DNA of 64,000 bases from the NCBI RefSeq assembly GCF_025380365.1, contig NZ_JAOCQF010000001.1, positions 1 through 64,000 of the forward strand. The letters run 5' to 3'. A program made the translations under genes and the position numbers. Below the pieces are notes generated by a model. That model saw only the letters and a program-made list of their open reading frames with translations, was not told the DNA's origin and searched no databases. Below are positions 59,284-64,000 of the stretch, one piece after another. The first letter of the stretch is position 1, and the number at the start of each line of letters is the position of its first letter. This DNA is from Albidovulum sediminis. GTDB taxonomy: Bacteria > Pseudomonadota > Alphaproteobacteria > Rhodobacterales > Rhodobacteraceae.

Positions 59284-60570
59284 ATGGACTGGAGCACGCG
59301 GCGCCAGTCCCTGTTCGGGCTGACCATCACCGCTCTTCTGATGGGCTTCGTTGGGGTGTGGGGCAGTTTCGCCTCGCTCGCAGGGGCCGTCATTGCCGCG
59401 GGACAGATCGAACCCGAAGCGCGCAGCCAGGTCGTCCAGCATCAAGACGGCGGTATTGTCGCCCGGATCCTGGTGCGGAACGGCGACCGCGTGGCGGCAG
59501 GCGATCCGGTCCTGGAACTCGATGGCGGCACGCTTGGTTCGCAATCGGCCATCGTGACTGGCCAGATCATGGGGTTGCGCGCAGAGGCGGCCCGGCTTGC
59601 GGCAGAAGAACTCGCCGCCACTACCCTGGTCTTCCCCGAAGGTCTCAGGGACGCCGCCGCGGGAGATGCAGCAATGGCTGCGACTCTCGGGCGGCAGCAA
59701 TCCGTTTTCGCGACGAGGCTCGCCACCTATACCGGTACCGTGAAGAGCCTCCGCACCCAGCAGGAGCAGAAGCGCGCTGAGATCGAGGGCCTGCAGCTTC
59801 GGTCCGCGGCGCTCCACGACCAGAGAGCTCTCGTCAGCGAACAGCTTGTTGCCGCGCAGGATTTGCAGGCAAAGGGCCTGATGCCGGCCTCGGCTGTGCT
59901 CGAACTGCGTCGAACGGAGCGTGTGCTCGACGGCGAGATTGCCGGCGTCGCGGCGTCGGCTGCCGCGGCGGCGAGCGAGATCGCGCGGCTCGATGTCGAG
60001 GTGGAGCGTCTCGCGTCCGCGCGCCAGGAAGAGGCGGCGCAGGGGCTTCGCGACGTCCAGAATCGGCTCGCCGAACTTGAGGAGCAGAAGCGCGACCTCG
60101 ACCGTCGGATCGGGCGACTGGTTCTCCGCGCCCCATTGGCAGGGATCGTCCATGAACTGCAGGTGTACACGCTCGGTGCGGTGATCCGCCCAGCCGACCC
60201 CGTCCTGCACATCATCCCGCAGGAAGGCGATCTGACGATCATTGCGAGAATCGACAGCGCCCATGTCGATTCCGTCCGCGCCGGTCAGGCCGCCAAGCTG
60301 CGCTTCACCAGTTTCGACAGCCAGCTGACGCCGGAGCTTGCCGCGACGGTCGCGCGCGTTTCCGCCGGCGCGACCCTCGACCAGCGTTCCGGTGCCTCTT
60401 ACTACACTGCCGAACTTGCCATCGCCGAAGACCAGGGTGCACTCCTTGACGGCAAGCCGCTCCTGCCAGGAATGCCAGTCGAGGTCTATATCCAGACTGG
60501 TGAGCGTTCGCCGCTACAATACGTACTTAAGCCGTTTCTCGATTATGTTGAACGGGCGTTCCGGGAGTAG
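59284..60570 (+). CDS. HlyD family periplasmic adaptor subunit of T1SS
   Basis: A 428-residue membrane fusion protein. One N-terminal transmembrane helix (LTITALLMGFVGVWGSFASL) is followed by a barrel-sandwich half (VQHQDGGIVARILVRNGDRV), long alpha-helical hairpin (about 95-260; QEQKRAEIEGLQLRSAAL, RLAELEEQKRDLDRRIGRLV) and the second half (LRAPLAGIVHELQVYTLGAV, RPADPVLHIIP). It links the ABC transporter to an outer membrane TolC-type channel, which is not encoded here. It starts immediately after the ATPase stop. Confidence 0.95.
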   Translation: MDWSTRRQSLFGLTITALLMGFVGVWGSFASLAGAVIAAGQIEPEARSQVVQHQDGGIVARILVRNGDRVAAGDPVLELDGGTLGSQSAIVTGQIMGLRAEAARLAAEELAATTLVFPEGLRDAAAGDAAMAATLGRQQSVFATRLATYTGTVKSLRTQQEQKRAEIEGLQLRSAALHDQRALVSEQLVAAQDLQAKGLMPASAVLELRRTERVLDGEIAGVAASAAAAASEIARLDVEVERLASARQEEAAQGLRDVQNRLAELEEQKRDLDRRIGRLVLRAPLAGIVHELQVYTLGAVIRPADPVLHIIPQEGDLTIIARIDSAHVDSVRAGQAAKLRFTSFDSQLTPELAATVARVSAGATLDQRSGASYYTAELAIAEDQGALLDGKPLLPGMPVEVYIQTGERSPLQYVLKPFLDYVERAFRE

Positions 60571-60752
60571 CGAACGCAGCACGAACGATGTGGCCGGGCG
60601 GCGACCCGGTTCCATGGGTCATTGGCCCAGCCAGCTCACACCGCGATCATGAACCACCTGAAACGATCATCAGGATGTTCACCCATTGTTCCGTATGCAG
60701 TAGGGAGCTAATATCCAAGAACGAGCATTGCAACAGGAACGCGGACCGGATC

Positions 60753-62147
60753 ATGGGTAGGAACATCGCAATTTTCTCGGACGGCACTGGCCAACGCGGC
60801 GGTGTCCACTTCGATGAACGACGCAGCAACATCTATAAGCTCTACCGCGCGGCTCGCTGCGGTCCGGACTCCTCTGTCGACCCCTGTGAGCAGTTTGCCT
60901 ACTACGATCCGGGCATCGGGACCGTTCCGCCAGGGATCGGGTTCGTCGGGGCTCTTCTGCGGCGGGTCGAAAATCTGGTGTGCCAGGCGACAGGACTGGG
61001 GCTCACCGCCAATATCATCGACTGTTATGCCGAGATCGTCCGCAACTGGCAGCCGGGTGATCGGATCTATCTCTTCGGCTTCAGCCGCGGAGCGTACACG
61101 GTCCGCTGCCTCGCGGCGGTCTTGTCCTTTTGCGGCGTTCCGACGCGCATGAAGGATGGCAGCCCGCTTCTGCGCGACCCGGACACCTGCCGCAAGATTG
61201 CCACCGAAGCGGTGACCAAAGTTTACCAACATGTCGGATCGCCGCGCGATACGAAGTACCTGCCGCAACGCCAGGCACTAGCGAGGCGGTTTCGTGAAGA
61301 CTATGATTCTGGCACGTCGGATCGTTCGAATGCCATTCCGCATTTTATCGGTGTTTTCGACACGGTCGCGTCGCTCGCCAGTATTGGATCCCTGTTCGTT
61401 GTCGTTGTCGTCTGGCTGGCTCTGGCCGGCCTGTTTGGCGGGGTGATTGGCGTTGGTGTCGGGAATGCCTGGCTCGGGGGCGCCGCGTTCATTGGCGTTA
61501 GCATCGTCATGGCCCTGGCCTTCTATGTGAAGACCCATCTGAAGGTTGCATTCAACTTGCCGGGGATTCCGTGGTGGAAGACTTTGCATTTTACCGCGCT
61601 TCGAATGACCTTCTACGATACCCAGTTGAATATCAACGTCGGCTGGGCGCGTCATGCGCTCGCAATTGACGAATGCCGCAAGGACTTCGATCGGGTCCCA
61701 TGGGGAACGCCCAACGAATGGCGCAAGGTCGGCAACGGCGAGCCCGGCTGGTTCAAGCAGCTTTGGTTCGCCGGCAACCACTCCGACATCGGTGGCAGCT
61801 ATCCCGAGCCCGAGTCACGTCTCTCCGACATAAGCCTTGCTTGGATGCTGGACGAAGCCACTGGCGTCCCTGACGGGCTGAAAGTCGATCGCACGGTGCT
61901 CCAGCTTTATCCGTCACCGGCGGGCATGCAGCACGACGAGACCAGGGGCTGGGTGTTCCGCTATGCAGGGAAGATCAATCGATCGATCGTACATGAAGCA
62001 CCATTGCATCCCAGCGTGATCGAGCGGTTCGGTGAAGCGAATGTTCTGCAACATGACATTGCAAAGCCCTATCGACCCACTGGATTGCAGCAGCACCAGA
62101 AGGTCAAGTCCTTCTACGATCGGTCGGTGGCAGATCATAACTGCTGA
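60753..62147 (+). CDS. DUF2235 alpha/beta hydrolase (Tle1-like)
   Basis: A 464-residue protein of the DUF2235 family, related to the catalytic domain of type VI phospholipase effectors (Tle1). It opens MGRNIAIFSDGTGQRGG, with the nucleophile Ser in LFGFSRGAYTVRCLA (GxSxG), HFIGVFDTVAS (Asp region) and WFAGNHSDIGGSYPE (His region). About 75 hydrophobic residues in the middle (around 215-285) provide two to three membrane helices, so it is membrane-anchored. It may hydrolyse lipids. ATG at 60753 is used; an upstream frame from 60588 lacks support. It lies 182 bp after the T1SS genes on the same strand. Confidence 0.85.
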   Translation: MGRNIAIFSDGTGQRGGVHFDERRSNIYKLYRAARCGPDSSVDPCEQFAYYDPGIGTVPPGIGFVGALLRRVENLVCQATGLGLTANIIDCYAEIVRNWQPGDRIYLFGFSRGAYTVRCLAAVLSFCGVPTRMKDGSPLLRDPDTCRKIATEAVTKVYQHVGSPRDTKYLPQRQALARRFREDYDSGTSDRSNAIPHFIGVFDTVASLASIGSLFVVVVVWLALAGLFGGVIGVGVGNAWLGGAAFIGVSIVMALAFYVKTHLKVAFNLPGIPWWKTLHFTALRMTFYDTQLNINVGWARHALAIDECRKDFDRVPWGTPNEWRKVGNGEPGWFKQLWFAGNHSDIGGSYPEPESRLSDISLAWMLDEATGVPDGLKVDRTVLQLYPSPAGMQHDETRGWVFRYAGKINRSIVHEAPLHPSVIERFGEANVLQHDIAKPYRPTGLQQHQKVKSFYDRSVADHNC

Positions 62148-62349
62148 CCGCACCCGGCATCTTGTTGCTCAGCACCGAAATTCGACGCGGTCAGATCGTG
62201 GTCGTGAAATCTCGGAAGTTGGTTCACCGAGGACTGGGTGTGGTTGTGATGGCCAAACGCCACCCAAGGGGTCTGTCGGGTCGGCTCCGCGCATGGCTCC
62301 TCCCGCGTGACGACCCACAGGTCGAACGCCGCAGTCCAAACTCAAGGTC

Positions 62350-62382
62350 AGGTGGCCGGGTTGTGCACACCCGGCCACCTTT
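62350..62382. terminator. Terminator-like hairpin between convergent genes
   Basis: Perfect 11-bp arms aggtggccggg and cccggccacct with a 9-nt loop, 9 bp past the stop of the AlpA-like gene on the minus strand and downstream of the DUF2235 gene. It may work in both directions. Confidence 0.6.
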
Positions 62383-62390
62383 GCTCCTAT

Positions 62391-62588
62391 TCAGGAGTGT
62401 CGCTCAGGTGCTTCGCGGCAGTCCAGGCGCTCCTGCAGCCAATCCAGGACTTCCGCCTCAACCCATCCGACCCGGTTGGGACCGAGAATAACCCGCAGGG
62501 GGAATGTCCCGGCCTTCTCCAGCCTCGCGATGTGTTGCGGTGAGTACAGGACCAACTCCTTCAGCTGGCGCTTTGAAAGTAGCCTCAT
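62391..62588 (-). CDS. AlpA family phage/island transcriptional regulator
   Basis: A 65-residue winged-helix protein: MRLLSKRQLKELVLYSPQHI then ARLEKAGTFPLRVILGPNRV and GWVEAEVLDWLQER. This is the AlpA/excisionase pattern (helix-turn-helix followed by FPxxxxLGxxRVGWxxxEVxxW). AlpA proteins activate integrase expression or act as excision factors. It lies 74 bp downstream of the integrase, on the same strand. ATG at 62588 has ggagac upstream. Confidence 0.9.
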   Translation of the reverse strand: MRLLSKRQLKELVLYSPQHIARLEKAGTFPLRVILGPNRVGWVEAEVLDWLQERLDCREAPERHS

Positions 62589-62661
62589 CACGATGTCTCC
62601 ATGACTGAAGAGCATCGCGATGCCCTCGGTTACGACAGTACCCTCGGGTGACGTGATGGTA

Positions 62662-63774
62662 TCAATCGGCGGTCAGCTTGGCGAGATATTCGTCATGGAG
62701 CATGAGGGCGGCCCGCATTTCGTCGAGGTAGGAGTAACGGTTGTATATCGCCGCGACACCGCTCACCGTGCCGGAGACGTGGTTCAAGAGCTTCTCGGTG
62801 ACGTGGATGGGTGTCCCTAGCCGCGCCAGGTTGGAGCTGAAAGTCCGGCGCAGGTCGTGGAGCGTGTACGCGGCCACCTCAAGCGGCTTGTCGAACCGCT
62901 CCTTCGATTTGCCCCAGCCGTTGAAGGGGTGATCCGGCACGCCACGGGCGGGAAAAAGCATGTCGCCGATCTCGGGCAATGCTTCGATCAGCCTCTGCGC
63001 CAATGGCGACAGCGGGCAACGGTGCTCCCGCTTGTTCTTGGTGAACCCGGCCGGAAACACGATCAGGTCGCCCTCGATCCAAGAGCGGCGCAGCGCCGCG
63101 ATCTCACCACGGCGCTGGCCGGACAGGATGAGGAGCTGGACGATGCTGCCGTAAGGATAGCCGGTGGCGACCGCTCGGTTATACACGGCCTTCAGGTCGG
63201 GGTCGGACAACACGTTCGACCTGGTTACGGACCGGAAGGTCAGGGCCGGGACCGGCGAGTGGTCAAGAATTCCCCGCTTCACACACCAGTTCATCATGGC
63301 GCGGACTGCAACGAACGCATGCTGCTGCTCCGAGGGTGTGGCGGCCAGTTTCTCGACCGCCGTCACGATATCGGCACGGGTGAGTGTATCCATGTCCTTG
63401 CTGAAGGAGAAGTGACGGCACAGCAGCCGGTCGTAGTCGGTGTGGGTACGCTCCTTGTGGCGCAACTTGCTGTCGGCGAGGAAGCGGTCCCTGGCGGTAT
63501 CGAAGGGCACCGGCTCATCGCGTGGCAGAGCGGCGATGGCGGTCGCGGCGTCGACCTGCACCCGCTTCGCCTCGCGACGAGCCTCAGCGAGCGAGAGGTC
63601 AGGGTACCGGCCGATCGTCTTCAGCCGTCGCCTGGTGCCGAACATGACGACGAATGACTTGGTTCCGCCCTGCGACACCCGCACGCCGAAGCCGGGCAGT
63701 GCGTCGTCGAAATGGGTCTTCTGGCCGGTCGCCGGGACCTTCAGACTTTTTATCAGAATGTCGGTTAGTCGCAT
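62662..63774 (-). CDS. P4-type tyrosine integrase of island 2
   Basis: About 370 residues. The N-terminal arm-binding domain (FDDALPGFGVRVSQGGTKSF, IGRYPDLSLAEARREAKRV) and the catalytic residues are complete: Arg in LSGQRRGEIAALRRS, Lys in FTKNKREHRCPL, HDLRRTFSSNLARL, His in LLNHVSGTVSG and Tyr in IYNRYSYLDEM. Such enzymes insert islands in tRNA genes. The start lies about 130 bp from the third att copy. ATG at 63774 is used; GTG at 63783 is also possible. Confidence 0.95.
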   Translation of the reverse strand: MRLTDILIKSLKVPATGQKTHFDDALPGFGVRVSQGGTKSFVVMFGTRRRLKTIGRYPDLSLAEARREAKRVQVDAATAIAALPRDEPVPFDTARDRFLADSKLRHKERTHTDYDRLLCRHFSFSKDMDTLTRADIVTAVEKLAATPSEQQHAFVAVRAMMNWCVKRGILDHSPVPALTFRSVTRSNVLSDPDLKAVYNRAVATGYPYGSIVQLLILSGQRRGEIAALRRSWIEGDLIVFPAGFTKNKREHRCPLSPLAQRLIEALPEIGDMLFPARGVPDHPFNGWGKSKERFDKPLEVAAYTLHDLRRTFSSNLARLGTPIHVTEKLLNHVSGTVSGVAAIYNRYSYLDEMRAALMLHDEYLAKLTAD

Positions 63775-63903
63775 CTTAGTCACTCAAATCTGAGGCGTAG
63801 GGGCGAAACTCTATGTTCCACCATGCGCAATACATATCATGAAAAACAGATGGTTACACGTATAGATGTGCAGCCATGATCTGCCCTGAAAAGCAAAAAT
63901 TTC

Positions 63904-63951
63904 GGATTGAAAATCCGCGTGTCGCTGGTTCGATTCCGGCTCTGGGCACCA
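63904..63951 (+). repeat. att repeat 3 (right end of island 2)
   Basis: Third perfect copy of the tRNA-Phe 3' 48 nt; flanking matches to the true tRNA extend to 63903-63952. Downstream sequence should be the original chromosome that followed the tRNA gene. Confidence 0.92.
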
Positions 63952-64000
63952 CCTCCGCCGCCAAGCCCTTGAATGGCTTCAGCTTTGTCCTTGGGTAGAG

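Larger units (their letters stand above)
25358..63951. mobile_element. Genomic island 2 (tandem integration at the same site)
   Basis: About 38.6 kb between the second and third copies of the 48-bp tRNA-Phe repeat. It has a P4-type integrase and AlpA-like regulator at its right end. Cargo includes AT-richer putative defence genes, a serine-recombinase/DNA-transfer module (30.4-44.3 kb) that could be an element nested within the island, and a type I secretion/RTX locus. It may be composite. Confidence 0.72.

Noticed and set aside
62162-62491. Plus-strand open frame after the DUF2235 gene
   Set aside because: It crosses a strong terminator-like hairpin and the antisense of the AlpA-like gene, and shows no family resemblance.

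Overview
The window is GC-rich alphaproteobacterial chromosome, most like a member of the Rhodobacterales (Paracoccaceae/Roseobacteraceae). The first 7.3 kb carries a housekeeping order seen in that group: hisD, a UPF0262 protein, a low-molecular-weight phosphatase, an NTF2-like protein, a GNAT/nitrilase pair, then infA-maf-RNase E/G-yacG and tRNA-Phe(GAA). GTG starts, 4-bp stop/start overlaps and a GGGGGCGCTGCCCCC-type intergenic repeat fit this placement.

The remaining 56 kb is accessory DNA inserted at the 3' end of tRNA-Phe. The last 48 nt of the tRNA recur at 25310-25357 and 63904-63951, dividing the DNA into two islands in tandem, each with its own tyrosine recombinase.

Island 1 (about 7.4-25.4 kb) holds an integrase/excisionase/repressor module and an AbiEi-AbiEii pair preceded by a twice-repeated palindrome. 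Next comes a large restriction-like defence operon: divergent Vsr, then C5 DNA methylase, MORC/GHKL ATPase, Z1 helicase, PD-(D/E)XK nuclease, AIPR protein and an uncharacterised 248-aa protein. It ends with a GNAT/DUF1778 toxin-antitoxin pair with a perfect palindromic operator, a MobC-like protein and a winged-helix replication-like protein.

Island 2 (about 25.4-63.95 kb) starts with AT-richer putative defence genes: a RelA/SpoT-domain protein, a TIR protein and an AAA ATPase-TOPRIM fusion. A mobile-element-like stretch follows: a large serine recombinase with a 48-aa partner, two DNA-transfer-type ATPases, a replication-relaxation protein, DUF3768, DUF932-like and small membrane proteins. 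Nested in it is a three-gene cassette of membrane protein, ImmA/IrrE peptidase and beta-family protein. From 44.3 kb there is a type I secretion locus: an orphan RTX fragment, a four-helix membrane protein, a 3919-aa RTX protein with a glycine-zipper-like N-terminal segment, its ABC transporter and HlyD-type adaptor, and a DUF2235 hydrolase. An AlpA-like regulator and the second integrase close the island.

The most original candidates are the RTX locus read as a glycine-zipper toxin with an adjacent membrane immunity protein, the TIR/AAA-TOPRIM pair, the ImmA/IrrE-beta cassette, and the extra gene at the end of the MORC/Z1 operon. These functional readings are inferences; no database search was possible.
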